From Chromera velia (Eukaryota; Sar; Chromeraceae): a DNA stretch of 64,000 nucleotides. Made by a program: the position numbers and the translations under genes. A model generated the notes under the pieces. That model had not been told where the DNA came from, searched no databases, and worked only from the letters and a program-made list of their open reading frames with translations. Location of the stretch: NCBI GenBank assembly GCA_018398765.1, contig JAHBMJ010002528.1, positions 17,637 through 81,636 of the forward strand. Reading direction: 5' to 3'. Of the stretch, positions 1 through 10,642 are shown one piece after another; position 1 is the first letter of the stretch, and the number at the start of each line of letters is the position of its first letter.

Positions 1-1370
1 CCCCGCGGGAAAAGCCGCAGAACCCCCCCTCCCCCAGGAAAAAAGCCTAGGGATGCAGCCTGTCGCTTTCCGGGGCCACTGACGCACGCATGTATGACGA
101 CGCGGGTTTATGCACGCTTTTCTGAACCATTTGGGGCGGGATCTTTCCGAAGCCTTTTTTGGGTGAAAATCGAGTAATCGGGTCTGAAGTCTACCTGACG
201 CACGCACATTTGGCGCACATTCAGCCTTTCGGGGCCAGGTTTTTGCTGAAAGACAGCGTGCATACATGCACGTGGGCTGGGGTATTTCTGTTTTCTAAGT
301 ACTCCCCGCTTCGCTTTCCAGGGCCATGCATAGCCGGCCCCCCCGAAAATCTTGGCCCGCCCGGCGGAGCACACATGGCGCGCACAACCTGAATCCCTGC
401 ATAGAATGCACACATGCATGCAATCCGTTCATCTGACGCAAGCAAGCTTGTGAACAGCCCTGGAAAGCAAGAAAAATGAGAACTTCACGATTGACGCATG
501 CCGGCCACAGTCACGCTGACTCCCCCCTTCCCCCCCCGCGGGAAAAGCCGCAGAACCCCTCCTCCCCCAGAAAAAAAGCCTGGGGATGCAGCTTGTCACT
601 TTCCGGGACCACTGATGTACGCATGCATGACGACGCGGGTTCATGCACGCTCTTCTAGACCATTTGGGGTGGGATCTTTCCGGGGCCTTTTTTAGGTGAA
701 ACACTGTGTGCATGGCCCCGGAAAGCGAAGCGGGGGGCACTTACAAAATAGAAATACCCCAGCCTACGTATGTATGCAGTGTGTCTTTCACCAAAAACCC
801 GGCCCCGAAAGGCTGATTTACGCTATGCATACGTCAGATGCCTAGGTTTTAGCTTACCCCCAGGCTTTTTTCCTTAGGGGGGGGGGGAAGAGTTCCACGG
901 CTTTTCCCGCGGGGGGGAGAGTCGGCACGACTGCCCGCGGTCGACTGACCGGTGTACGTCAATCGTGCAGTTCTCATTTTTCTTACTTTCCGGAGCTGTT
1001 CGCAAGTTTGCTCATGTCAGATACCCCAGCCTATGCATGCATGCATGCATGCGCAGTGTCTTTCCCCAAAAAGCCGGCCCTGAAAGGCTGAATTTGCGAG
1101 ATGCGTGCGTCAGATAGATACTCCCGGGCTTTTTTCCCGAGGGGGGAGGAGGTTCCGCGCATACTTTTTTCCCACCGGGGGGGGAGGGGTTGGCGTAAGG
1201 CTGGTTGGCGTATGTTAATCGTGCAGTTCTCATTTTTCTTGCTTTCCGGGGCTGTTCGCACGCTTGCTTGCGTCAGATGTATGGGCTGGGGTATTTTTAT
1301 TTTGTAAGTGCTCCCCGCTTTACTTTCCGGAGCTAAAAATTCTAACTTGTATAAGAGCCTCATACATCCT
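1..1370. repeat. Foldback block of degenerate ~0.5 kb units
   Basis: The block starting at 1 recurs in direct orientation from about 533. Both contain a CCCCGCGGGAAAAGCCGC start, a GGGATGCAGC stretch, and a CATTTGGGG(C/T)GGGATCTTTCC stretch. The segment around 220-325 (ending in a GGGCTGGGGTATTTCTG stretch) recurs inverted at about 700-800 and again around 1010-1100. The region is therefore a set of direct and inverted copies that could fold back on themselves. Short reading frames here change with the copies and show no protein-like character. No terminal target duplication could be seen because the block runs off the left edge of the window. Confidence 0.75.
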
Positions 1371-1800
1371 TATGCAGACTCCATCACTTGAGAGTCGTGA
1401 CTCAGTCACCTCGGGGGGCAGCTCAGCTCTGCTGAGATTAGCCGAGAGGCCTTGAGATTACACGCACTCGCATAACACATTTTTTCATTTTGGGGGGGGG
1501 GGATCAGTTCTGTTTCCATCACGGTCAGTGTCGCCCGAGTTCCAAGATGTGCCCCTCAAGCAACTTGCACAGAGCCGCGATGGGACCTTAATTACTTTGC
1601 GTATGCGTGCTCCTCAAGTAACTCGCATGGAGTTGTACATGCATACGATGCGCGCGCGCGGTCCCGAAAAGCATACTTCACTGCCGTGGCCCCCGCCTCA
1701 TGGCAGCACACAACTTAGATATGCCCAAGCCCCCGATCTAGGGTATTTCACTTATTTGAGCCGACCTAAGATTTTGACAGGTTAACTTTTTAGGTATAAA
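1371..1800. repeat. Dispersed repeat, copy 1
   Basis: The stretch at 1409-1475 begins CCTCGGGGGGCAGCTCAGC. It recurs in the same orientation at 14210-14275 with only a few differences. The stretch at about 1546-1570 (GTGCCCCTCAAGCAA) matches the reverse complement of about 13935-13960. A related, weaker internal copy lies near 1609 (GTGCTCCTCAAGTAA). No coding potential was recognised. Confidence 0.7.
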
Positions 1801-2289
1801 ATTTAGTGTTTTAATCTTTTGTCTTGCTTTAAACTTAAAATCAAAGCTCTAAAAAGCTTAAAAACCTATTTGGACACTGTTTTAGGTGAGAGGGCTCAAG
1901 TTTTTATAGGGGTAGTATCACTAAAGGTTTTTTTTTGGGGTTTTATAACCTAGCTTTCATGGAAAAAACGTGTAGAAACCGCCAAGAAACCTGCAAAAAC
2001 CGCATCTTCGACAGCCCCGAGCCGCTGTTGATGAAGACTAAAACCATCTTCGGCGGCTTCCAATCAAACGTACCTTAGTGTGTGGGAGGTTTTCTATACG
2101 TTCACCCCCCTCCCTTTCTTCTTCCCTCCCTCCCCTTCCTCAGACCCAGCCTAGGACTCGGTGTTCTCCTTCTCATCAGACTCATGGGTAACATCAGTCA
2201 TCGTGGTTTCAGACTCTGACGTAGATCAGTCAGATGGTTGTTCAGACAGTGAAGGACAAACTTTTCAGACTTCAGAATGTTTGTTTCGG
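1801..2289. other. Intergenic, no gene recognised
   Basis: A+T-rich start, then a pyrimidine-rich stretch near 2100-2145. I see no supported gene, repeat or RNA. Confidence 0.4.
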
Positions 2290-2649
2290 TCATCCACATG
2301 AGGAACTCAGTCTTTTTTTTTTCGGCAACCACACAAGGGGCATACTGAGTTTCAATTTCGATCCGCACATAGCCCGGCTTCTGGAACTTGCCGTTAGTCG
2401 CTTCATCTTAGACTTGACTTTCACGTGGTCTGTAGCGGAAAAGTCTAGTGTCTTTTGTTTCAGTTTTGGGTCAGTCTGGTGAGCAGAGATAAGAAAAGCC
2501 ATGATTTGATCTTTGACCCATTTGTCTGCAGGAATCTTTGCTTTCACGGCAGGAGAAGAGGGGAGAGAATCGGTCGTCTTCGGCTTCTTTGACTTGGGAG
2601 AGTTTGTCGTTTGCCTAGTCTGCCCCCCCGTCTTCAAAATCTTCTCCAC
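2290..2649 (-). CDS. Unrecognised Lys-rich reading frame, 119 codons
   Basis: An ATG-started frame whose product is rich in Lys and Ser, with SKKPK and PKKKR clusters that could be nuclear signals. I recognise no family. It stands alone between repeats, and no splice partner was found. It could be the end of a gene whose other exons I did not recognise, or a chance frame. Confidence 0.2.
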   Translation of the reverse strand: MEKILKTGGQTRQTTNSPKSKKPKTTDSLPSSPAVKAKIPADKWVKDQIMAFLISAHQTDPKLKQKTLDFSATDHVKVKSKMKRLTASSRSRAMCGSKLKLSMPLVWLPKKKRLSSSCG

Positions 2650-2695
2650 TCCATTTTTGGAAGCGCGGAACTTAATGAGGTCAAGCTCACTATGA

Positions 2696-3120
2696 TACAG
2701 CTATTTTATAGGGATTAGAGACATTGTTGCTTATTGTTGGGAGACGGCTGATGGCAGGAATGAAGAATGGTTTATAAGTAAAGTTTTGGATTTGGTTAAT
2801 CCAAATGATGTACATCCTGTGACAAAGAAAGGCAGAAGCTTGGGTATTGCTTGCATCGCACATGTAGAAAAAAATTCAGATTTCTGCGCTCGTGTCATTC
2901 TTCTGATAAAACCACCAAATTCAAACCTCTTTTGTTTCGCTGAACTTTAACACCGAGAACAGATGATACGCCTCTTTCTGCCATGTTCTTTTGGTTGCAC
3001 TCTGCGATGTTGGTTGGAAGGGGGGTCACGATAAATAATGATGAGCTTGCTCGAGCAGAAAGTCAGTTCAAAGAGAGAATTAAGCAAGCAGATGAAGATG
3101 TTATTAAAACAAGTGAATAA
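2696..3120 (+). pseudogene. Two unrecognised coding-like fragments
   Basis: Positions 2696-2950 form an 84-codon open stretch without an ATG, preceded by TGA and ending in TAA. It has a protein-like composition (CWETADGR, EEWFISKVLDL). Positions 3007-3120 form an ATG-started 37-residue frame (MLVGRGV, then an acidic/basic helix) ending in TAA. Both look more like real coding sequence than the A+T-rich DNA around them and may be pieces of one decayed or spliced gene. I recognise no family. Confidence 0.3.
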
Positions 3121-3718
3121 CCAATTCTGAATGAAACAAACACCTTTTCTAATCGGTACTTATCAGTTTCACTTTGGTTTTTTAAGGTTTTTTTAAGTTT
3201 TTTCAGGTTTTGCTATAAGTTTTGTAACGTCGTCTTTAATAATTTGAAACTTGAAGTGGCACTTTCATAAAAACCTTTGAAAACCACTATAAAACGAATC
3301 GTTGCTAGCATAGTAAGTATCTCTATGTGGTTCTTTAGGGAAAAGAACTATTTTGGACATATTTTTATAGTGTTAGATCCTTTCAATTTCTAGAGGAGGG
3401 GGGTCAAAAATATTTTATTATTATTTTTTTTTTTAGTGATATACCCTAGCCCCCGATGGTGTGCATCAATTAGCGGACCCCTAAATAGCTTCCCGGGGCA
3501 CTCACCCAACTGGTTGGTATATCCTATTACTATATATGTATTGGTATCAAACCTAATATGAGCCAATGCCGTGTGTATTCACTTTTTAAGCAGTCGAGTC
3601 AATTAATTAAGCATGAGGGCAGACCGGTCGATACGATGGGGATGGATCTTTCAGGATGTTTGAGCTCCCATCATTTTTGTAAGCATGCGCTGCCCTGAGG
3701 GCGAAATTTGAGAAGGAC
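3121..3718. other. A+T-rich intergenic DNA with a dispersed-repeat piece
   Basis: Mostly A+T-rich with poly-T runs. Around 3478-3508 (GGGGCACTCACCCAACTGG) it matches the reverse complement of about 14055-14085, so part of this stretch belongs to the same dispersed family as the 13.9-14.3 kb block. Confidence 0.5.
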
Positions 3719-4213
3719 TTGCCGTCTCAAGACCCCTCTCCTAAGTCCATAACTGAAATATACAAGAAAATATCCAACAACCGCCTTAGAGATGCGTACG
3801 GTCTGCTGAAGAAAAAATTCAAACGCAACACGCAGGCGTCAATGCCCTCCTCCGTCCCTCTGTGCGATGCTTTCCGCAAGTTCCTGTTTTTTTGGTATGA
3901 CCGGGTTCCTTCTAACCAGAGGAGGAGTGGGCTTCTCTACTATTCTGGTACTATTCATTCTCCCCACCCGTCCCTTTCATGGAACAAAGCTCTGGGGCTC
4001 GACATGATCATTCTCTGCTTCACTGTTGGGCATCCCTTCGTCTTTTGGCATGCGATCTTCAACCTCTTGGCAGATTTTGCAGATTGCATTGAACCCTATT
4101 CTAGCGATATGAGAAAGAAAATGGTGAAGATCGGGGTGGTGTCCGTGATTTCTGCAGGCCTGTCTGATCTGAGGATGATCGATTTTGGACCGTTAAGAGG
4201 CAATCTGGACTAA
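3719..4213 (+). CDS. Unrecognised reading frame without ATG start
   Basis: This 164-codon frame is open from just after a TGA near 3696 and ends at 4213. The product has a basic N-terminal helix (KKISNNRLRDAYGLLKKKF) and hydrophobic segments near its middle. There is no ATG near the beginning, so it would be an internal or terminal exon, or a relic. It lies 133 bases upstream of the next frame on the same strand, so both may have belonged to one gene. No family is recognised. Confidence 0.3.
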   Translation: MPSQDPSPKSITEIYKKISNNRLRDAYGLLKKKFKRNTQASMPSSVPLCDAFRKFLFFWYDRVPSNQRRSGLLYYSGTIHSPHPSLSWNKALGLDMIILCFTVGHPFVFWHAIFNLLADFADCIEPYSSDMRKKMVKIGVVSVISAGLSDLRMIDFGPLRGNLD

Positions 4214-4346
4214 CTGCATCCTCATTGCCGATTTGCTATTCCACTCGCATTTACCAGGATATTCCTTAATCTTGTGGCTGGACTTTACAGTGTTTTTTGC
4301 ATTTTTGGGGAGGATGGGAATGAGGTTTCTTCTCTCTTAAATGTAG

Positions 4347-5405
4347 TGGAGAAGGAAGAAAAAAAGTGGGGAGGGATATGGAGGGATATTTAACTATTGT
4401 GTCTCTGTGAACAATCAGAGCCTGAGGTCCTATGTGGAAAAATGGATGGGGGAATCTCTGATAAGTATGAGCACGATGTACCTCAACCTCTCTGGTAACC
4501 GTCAGCTTCGAAATCACATGCTGAAACACAAGTGCACGGTTGAGCGTCTGATTCAGCTCCTCACTGTAGATATCGATTCACTCAGAGCAACAGGACGGGA
4601 GTGGGCAGTAGCCATCACCTCACAGAGGCAACTTGAAGCTGCCGTAACATTTCATCACCTTGCACTTACATATATGACAGACACAGGAAAAAGAACCCAT
4701 GTGAAGTTGCTTAAGCAAGGTGCCCTGCAGGCAGTGCTAGATGTTGCAAGGAGGCTCAACTGCAAGGAATCCATCCGAGAAAAGTACCTCCTAGTGATGC
4801 TCAGCTGTGTTCTGCACCCTTCCATAGCCCACGCGGTGCTCGCAAGAGAGGACTGGATAGCCCTTCTTTGTGTGCTTTGTGTGTTATACGGGGTCGAAGG
4901 AGGTGAACAGGAGAAGCCCCAAACTTTCCGAATCGGAGAAGCAGCATGGACACTGATAAGGGCACTCTAATCCAGAGATCCTCCGTCAGAGAACTTTGAA
5001 ATCCTGGATGAGGTCCCGGTAGAAGGGAGGGAGGAAGATGGGGAGAGCGGGGGGACGAGGGAAGGGGAGAATGAGAGAGAGGGGCTGGGGGCACCGGAGG
5101 ATAGTCAGGAAGCGGAGGGAAAGGGCATGGGAGAGGTGAAGGATAGCATGGGGGAAACAGAAGAGGAAAACGAGGGGAACGGGATAATAGGGGCACCGGA
5201 GGAAAGAAAGAAGGGGGGAAAGAACAAGGCCGTGGCAGGGGGAGTGGGGGACCCGAAGACTTTTGGAGGACCCCGAAATGTCAAAGCGCCCCCTTGCTCC
5301 CCTTTCGTTGCTCCGCTTTCCTCACGGCCATCAAAAGACAGGTTTCTGGAGCTGTTAAATTCAGAGGCTGCCCGGTTAAGGGTTCCCCGGATGACTGTGG
5401 ACTAG
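4347..5405 (+). pseudogene. Helical-repeat-like protein with one in-frame stop
   Basis: One frame runs from after a TAG at 4344 to 5405 and is interrupted only by TAA at 4968-4970. Before the stop, about 190 residues form amphipathic helices of the kind seen in ARM/HEAT repeat proteins (LLKQGALQAVLDVARRL, CVLHPSIAHAVL). This is a resemblance only. After the stop the same frame continues as a Glu/Gly-rich acidic linker and a short basic tail (DRFLELLNSEAARLRVPR). The continuity suggests a single gene broken by one nonsense change. A short unrecognised intron over the stop is the alternative. Confidence 0.4.
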
Positions 5406-5966
5406 ATTATGTTGGATCAAATGGATGCTTCAAAGACACGTTTTGTTCCATCAGTCTATTGATAACAATCGGAAAAGTATCCTAATGACAGCCAGTTAGA
5501 AATATGGTCAATGGCGGGAAGGGGCGAGTACGGAAATTGTGGGAAGATTCAGCGGTGTCTTTTGCCCTTTCCAGTACAATTAAGGAGGAGTTGAGTTCGC
5601 AGCGAGGTATGCTGATCAGCTGTTGCTGTGCAGTAGGTACATGGAAGAAGCATATTGCTCTCGCGAGTGCCAGAAAGCTCATTAGAAAATTTATAAACGT
5701 TTTTGTGAGTAAATTTTGCCACAGTAAGAATTATGCACATAAATATAAATGGTTGATCATATTTTTAGGCGTGGAACATGATAAATAAAATAAAAAACTA
5801 ATAAATAAAATATGTTCAAAATGATTATAAATAATATTTGTTTTATGTCGTCTTTAAGGGGGGGGGTGGTTGACGATTCTGTGCACCAGACACCATGAAA
5901 ACCCCACCAGAAATTCAAACTATTTTTTTACTAATTTTTGAGCTCAAAATTAGCAAAAAAAAAGAA

Positions 5967-6014
<48 letters not shown>

Positions 6015-6298
6015 TATGATACGCTAACATATTTTTAGACATCAGTTGAATAAAATTTAAAAAGTGTCTGATTTTAATTCTTTATACGACTCAACAATTG
6101 TCTGGTACTTCTTTCAGAACTTGCAGAATAGAGAGAGACACCTCCGCCCAACCTCCAACTATGGCCTGATTTAATTCTTTGGAACATAGTCATCCTTGTG
6201 GGGCCAATCCTTTTAAATTCATTCACAGATGCTATCCTTAAGATATTTTCTCCCTCGATCGCAACGAGAGTGAGCGAGATTGCACACAGTTTCCTATC
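5406..6298. other. A+T-rich intergenic DNA with (AT)n
   Basis: Low-complexity A+T-rich DNA, including an AT dinucleotide run at about 5970-6012. No supported gene. Confidence 0.5.
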
Positions 6299-6842
6299 AT
6301 GATAGAAATGTGTAAGGCTGGACTGAGTGGGGCATTCAGTCTTATTACGAATTTTATCGGAGAGAGTGAGAGTCTAGCTGTGGTTGAAAAGTGTTTTCAG
6401 CTTAAAGAGCAGGAGGTAGACACTTTGAGCCAGTCTTTACCAGAGTGGAGGGTCAGACGGGTGAAAAACGAGTTTCAAGAGAAGTGGTTAGAGATGTTTT
6501 TTGATGTTTTTACTTATTTCAGGTACAAGTGGGAATTGACGGCAGACTATGCAGCTGATTACAGCTGTGGGAGCTGCTACCAAGACCACTGTTCTCGTCT
6601 TTGCTGAACACGAGACAGGTGGTGCACCTCTAGTAGAGGTGTGTTATGTTTCTGATCAGCGAAACCTGTTGGTTGTGCGACATTGTGCCTGCAGTATAGG
6701 TCATTTTACTGTGCTCCGTCCGAAGACGGAGGACTCTTCCAAGCTGATGACAAAAATCATTGAATATGCTAGTGAATATGTGCAGGGACGTGCCGTTGTA
6801 TCCGAATGGGACTTCATTGAGGATAGACAAAGGGGTGCATAA
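6299..6842 (+). pseudogene. Two overlapping unrecognised frames, probably one broken gene
   Basis: An ATG frame at 6299-6607 (acidic, helical) overlaps a second frame at 6549-6842. The second ends in a well-formed stretch (FTVLRPKTEDSSKL, EYVQGRAVVSEWDF). Protein-like character switches from the first to the second around 6530-6600. This could be a frameshift or a very short intron: a TTATTTCAG acceptor-like site lies at about 6516-6524. The GHF motif and spacing faintly recall OTU-type cysteine proteases, but I cannot support that assignment. Confidence 0.3.
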
Positions 6843-7888
6843 AAATAAACAGTAAAAGAGAGATATAGACTGAAGTCCTTGATTTAATTACTAATATAGT
6901 TATTTAAAAAAGAGTTTTAAACTTATAAATGTATAGCTCTGATAAATTTTGTATCAAATAAGAGAACAAACTAATTCAAATTAAAAAAAAAAATTAATAA
7001 AAAATAAAATCGAAATTGGGATTAAATAAAATCTATTTTATTTATCATATTCTACGTCTCGTCATATTTCTAAATTGAATCAAAAGGTTCATCAATCTCT
7101 CATTATCTCTGAAACAATTCATTTAAAAAAATATTTTTTAACAGTTTTTTTATTTAACAAAGTAAAAAAAAGTTATAATAATTCCTTGATATTCTTTGAT
7201 GTATCAATAAAGACGTTAGTGAAAATACTTGCTTTATTATTAAGTTGCTTACAGCCACTCATAGCCTAGTTCACAGCTTCAATTATCTAAGTTTGATAAG
7301 ACATAATGAAGATCATACTAGAATTTAAAGAGTGATCGATCGATGTACTTATATCCCATACTCATCTCTGTGGGTCAATGATATAATATAAGATATATTG
7401 TATCTAGTATTGTATACATATCAAAACCCTAGTCAAAACCATGCGGGCCTAGTACTATAATTAAAGCATTCTTTAATTACATTGAAGTACATTGCAAGTT
7501 CAATCTAGGTACTGAAAGCTAGGAGCAGGAAAAGCAGTTACCAAACCCAGTTAATGATAATTACAACTTTTATGCTATGGTTGCAAACATCTTTTGACAC
7601 CCTGAGTCTGTATATCACTCTTCAAGTTGTCTAAACTGTTGCACATTTATTTTTTATATTTTTAAAACATTGTTAAACATAATAGTTTTTTATGTTAGTT
7701 TTTAGGTCTATAAGTCATAATTAAAAAAAAATGTTTATTGAATGATTCAAGAAATTAATTAAAAAATAATATTTTGAAGTGTAACTGTATAAGATAAAAC
7801 ACTATAGATAAGACAAGAAGTTTTAAATTTAAATAAACTCCTCGAAAACTTGCTTTAATGATTGTTGAGCTGTCTGTGAATGAAAAAA
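6843..7888. other. A+T-rich intergenic DNA
   Basis: About 1 kb of A+T-rich sequence without a protein-like frame. It may contain the 3' untranslated part of the minus-strand gene that ends at 7889. Confidence 0.5.
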
Positions 7889-9238
7889 TTACTTCACGGA
7901 AGTAAACTTCCCAGGAAATTTGCTATTCAAACGTTCTAGTGCTTTTTGAAGCGATCGTTCTGTTAAGTCATGTCGCCAAGGTAGCAGCTCCGCCGTGCGA
8001 GACCCGCTTCGGTGGCGGCGGTCTTCAATAAAATCAAGGTCAAACCCGCACTTCCCATTTTTTTCTCCGGAAGTGAGGAAACCGAGTTCCTCCATGTCTG
8101 AAGAGAGGAACATATAAAAGAGCGAAGGAAAGTGCATCTCAGACCCCTGAAATGGTGACTCTCTGTTGTCACCTTTTGTCTGCAGTGCTAAAAGGCGAGA
8201 TTTGTTGCGGGGTGGGCCTACAAGAAACACGTCAAAATCCCCGCGGACATAGGGAAGGGAACCACGATGACCACACTTTCTGAAACTGTTGACACGTGCC
8301 ATGGGACCCCACTTGCTCTGTCGTCTCCAGTATGCAGTTTTCAGTTGGACTTTCAGGAATGGTGAGGCAGAAGCTTCACCGCACAGTGGCCGTGCCACCG
8401 TGTCGTACGGGAGACTCGAACACGGTGCATCCTCCATAACCATTCCTGCTGGATCAAACAAGACCTGAGTCAACCAGCGTCTGGTTTCCATTTCTGTCTG
8501 AATGGAAGCGCCGACCTGGTTTCGGAGGTAGTCAAGAGGTCGGAGATGGATCCCGCTTGACGTATTCTCGCTCGAGCTTCGAGCATTTAGATATGCAGAG
8601 AGAAGGACATCTGCAAGAGGCCTTGACCCCGGTGCTACTGATGTGTTGGTGAAGGTGCAGCGAGACTCTGGGGTGTCGTACTTTCCCCCAGATATAATCC
8701 TGAGATTGGTCTTCAAGTGGCCAAGGGAAGGCCCCTCAAAAGCCCAAGCTCTCGGGGAGGACCAAGAGCTTTTGAGGCCTCCCTCTAGACACCCCCCCGC
8801 TTTGCTCCCGTCTCCATGGAGCACTACACAAATAATAAGCATTTCCCTGTAATGGCCGACCCGCTGAAATTCACAGTATGAGCTGGTACCACTTATTTTG
8901 AGTGTGGCAGCCGATTTGACTTGAACAGCAAGCCACAGGTCTTCTTTACAGCCGTGGGGACGGAAAGCCATATCGGCCTTCACAGAGTGCGGGAGGGGCA
9001 CTGCTGGCTCCTCGAGGCCCTGGAAGGCGCCGGAAGGCTGTACTGCCTGACGAATGAGACGCTTGGCCGCATGCTCGACTTCCATTCTATCTGCATGTGG
9101 ACTTGACATTTTCCGATCCCACAAATAAGCGGTGGTGGACAGCCCTCGAGAATCACCTGACCTCGTTGGAGAACGGTGCGTTGCAGTGGTAGTGCCAGCA
9201 AGGCACTGTGCGACTTTCTGAAGGGAGGAAACGCTCAT
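7889..9238 (-). CDS. Double PD-(D/E)XK nuclease-like protein, open copy
   Basis: A 449-residue frame with two halves, each carrying the acid-D-QxK pattern of PD-(D/E)XK nucleases of the homing/restriction type. Half 1: [11 protein letters not shown] helix (about 52-62), D89 in KADMAF, and Q106/K108 in LAVQVKSA. Half 2: TEMETRRWL helix (about 248-256), D279 in PYDTV, Q298/K300 in LKVQLKTAYW, then DFDVFLVGPP (about 334-343). The family would cleave DNA using a metal bound by these acids; activity is not proven here. The start is uncertain: similarity to the neighbouring copy begins at about residue 49, and the upstream copy's stop lies only nine bases before this ATG, in the same frame. Alternative: a non-catalytic nuclease-fold protein. 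Confidence 0.6.
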   Translation of the reverse strand: MSVSSLQKVAQCLAGTTTATHRSPTRSGDSRGLSTTAYLWDRKMSSPHADRMEVEHAAKRLIRQAVQPSGAFQGLEEPAVPLPHSVKADMAFRPHGCKEDLWLAVQVKSAATLKISGTSSYCEFQRVGHYREMLIICVVLHGDGSKAGGCLEGGLKSSWSSPRAWAFEGPSLGHLKTNLRIISGGKYDTPESRCTFTNTSVAPGSRPLADVLLSAYLNARSSSENTSSGIHLRPLDYLRNQVGASIQTEMETRRWLTQVLFDPAGMVMEDAPCSSLPYDTVARPLCGEASASPFLKVQLKTAYWRRQSKWGPMARVNSFRKCGHRGSLPYVRGDFDVFLVGPPRNKSRLLALQTKGDNRESPFQGSEMHFPSLFYMFLSSDMEELGFLTSGEKNGKCGFDLDFIEDRRHRSGSRTAELLPWRHDLTERSLQKALERLNSKFPGKFTSVK

Positions 9239-9247
9239 GGCAAATCT

Positions 9248-10642
9248 TCATACAAGATGCCGAGAGGTATGAGAAGTAGGCGTGGTGCGCGGCAAATGTC
9301 TGAAATCAAGGCCAAAGCAGGTTTTACCCCGTCTGTTTCGATTTGTGACAAGGCCGAGTTGGTCGAGGTCTGAAATTGGGAACAGGTAGAAATAATGAGG
9401 GATTTTCATTGTGCCTGGTGTCACACCTTGACAGCCTTTTGGCGGATTCATACACCCCTCCTCCCAGGCCGTCAGCCGAGAGGTCTTCCTTGGAGGGCCC
9501 ACAAGCAGGAAGTCGAAGTCTTCTGCAGTGTACGGCACAAGTGTGCCGGACGCCATATTTCGGTAACAGTTCACTTGAGCCAATGGGCCGAACGAGCTGA
9601 GCCTTGTCCAATACGCAGTTTTTACTTGGACTCTGAGCAACCTCGAAGCTTTGCTGGATGAGGCTTGCAGGAGAATATCATACGGATTCGTCAGGCAAGG
9701 GGCATCAAACGTTTTGAGTTCGGCTGCATTAAAGAGGGGTTGCAACCAACGAAGAGTCTCGCTCTCCGTCTTATGAGTGGGTGCAACCTGCTCTTTCAGC
9801 TCCTGCAAAGGCCAAAGCCTCACTCCGCTTGCGGACACTCCTCCTGCTGCTGCGGCCGCCTCTCGGTAAACAGACAGCAGAACGTCTCCCAGAAACCTTC
9901 CCCACTCCCCCCCCCTTTGAAAGCTACAGCAAGAGTTTTGGACATCATATCGACCTCCAGCAGTTATCCCAAGGCCACTCAAGTGGCCCACAGACAGCCC
10001 CGAAAACGTCCATGCTCTGGGACCTTCTGGCTGAAGGCTGCTACACGGCTTCGTCTCTGTTGAAGGCAGTCCAGCAATCAATCCTCCCATTTAAAGGGAA
10101 ACACACACAACAAGCATGCCCCCATAGCCCTTGTTGGTACTCTGGAACCGCCAACACACACTGCTGCCTTTATGAGACTCTGAAGCAGTAGATTTGATCT
10201 GAATGGGCAGCTATAAGTCTTTATCGGAGCCAAACGGACGCAGAGCCATATCAGCCTTGGCAGAGTGAGGCAAAGAGACCGATTGACGGGGTTCTTCCAG
10301 TCCTGAGAAGTCTTCTGATGGCTTGATCGCCCTCTGAATGAGCTGCTTGGCTGCGTGCTCTACCTCCATCCTGTCTGCGGCACTTCGGCGGTTAAAGCCG
10401 GTGCATTTTGTTTTTATTGGGATGCTGTCAGAGCTGCAAAAGCCCCGGAATTTCTCGGACAATCTAGACATCTCAAATGTCTGCATTGGGATCAACGAAG
10501 TCAGTGAGGTCCTCTGACTTGTTACCTGATGTACAAAAGAGAAAGACCTCCTCTGTCGAGGGCAATTGTGGATACACGTCGGCGAGAGCACGGACCTCCC
10601 AAACAACGCATTTGCGTTGATTTTCAGTTTGGCCCTTGCCAT
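9248..10642 (-). pseudogene. Second double PD-(D/E)XK copy with in-frame stops
   Basis: A tandem duplicate of the gene at 7889-9238. A single frame of 465 codons aligns end to end with the open copy and has two internal stops: TAG at 10211-10213 and TAA at 10091-10093. The TAG sits where the open copy has Trp102 (DLWLAVQ there, DL-stop-LPIQIK here), a TGG-to-TAG change. The QxK motifs of both halves remain (IQIKS and RVQVKTAYW), as do PYDIL and EDFDFLLVGPP. No frameshift was found. Its terminal TGA at 9248-9250 is in frame with the next copy's ATG. Most likely a young pseudogene; readthrough or an unseen intron is possible but not supported. Confidence 0.65.

Noticed and set aside
6299-6842. 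OTU-family cysteine protease
   Set aside because: Only a GHF-like match and loose spacing support it; the catalytic Asp-Gly-x-x-Cys box could not be placed with confidence.
4968-10213. Alternative genetic code with sense stop codons
   Set aside because: The hydrolase, Deltex and giant genes have clean frames and normal terminal stops; the stop-bearing frames are repeats, duplicates or relics.
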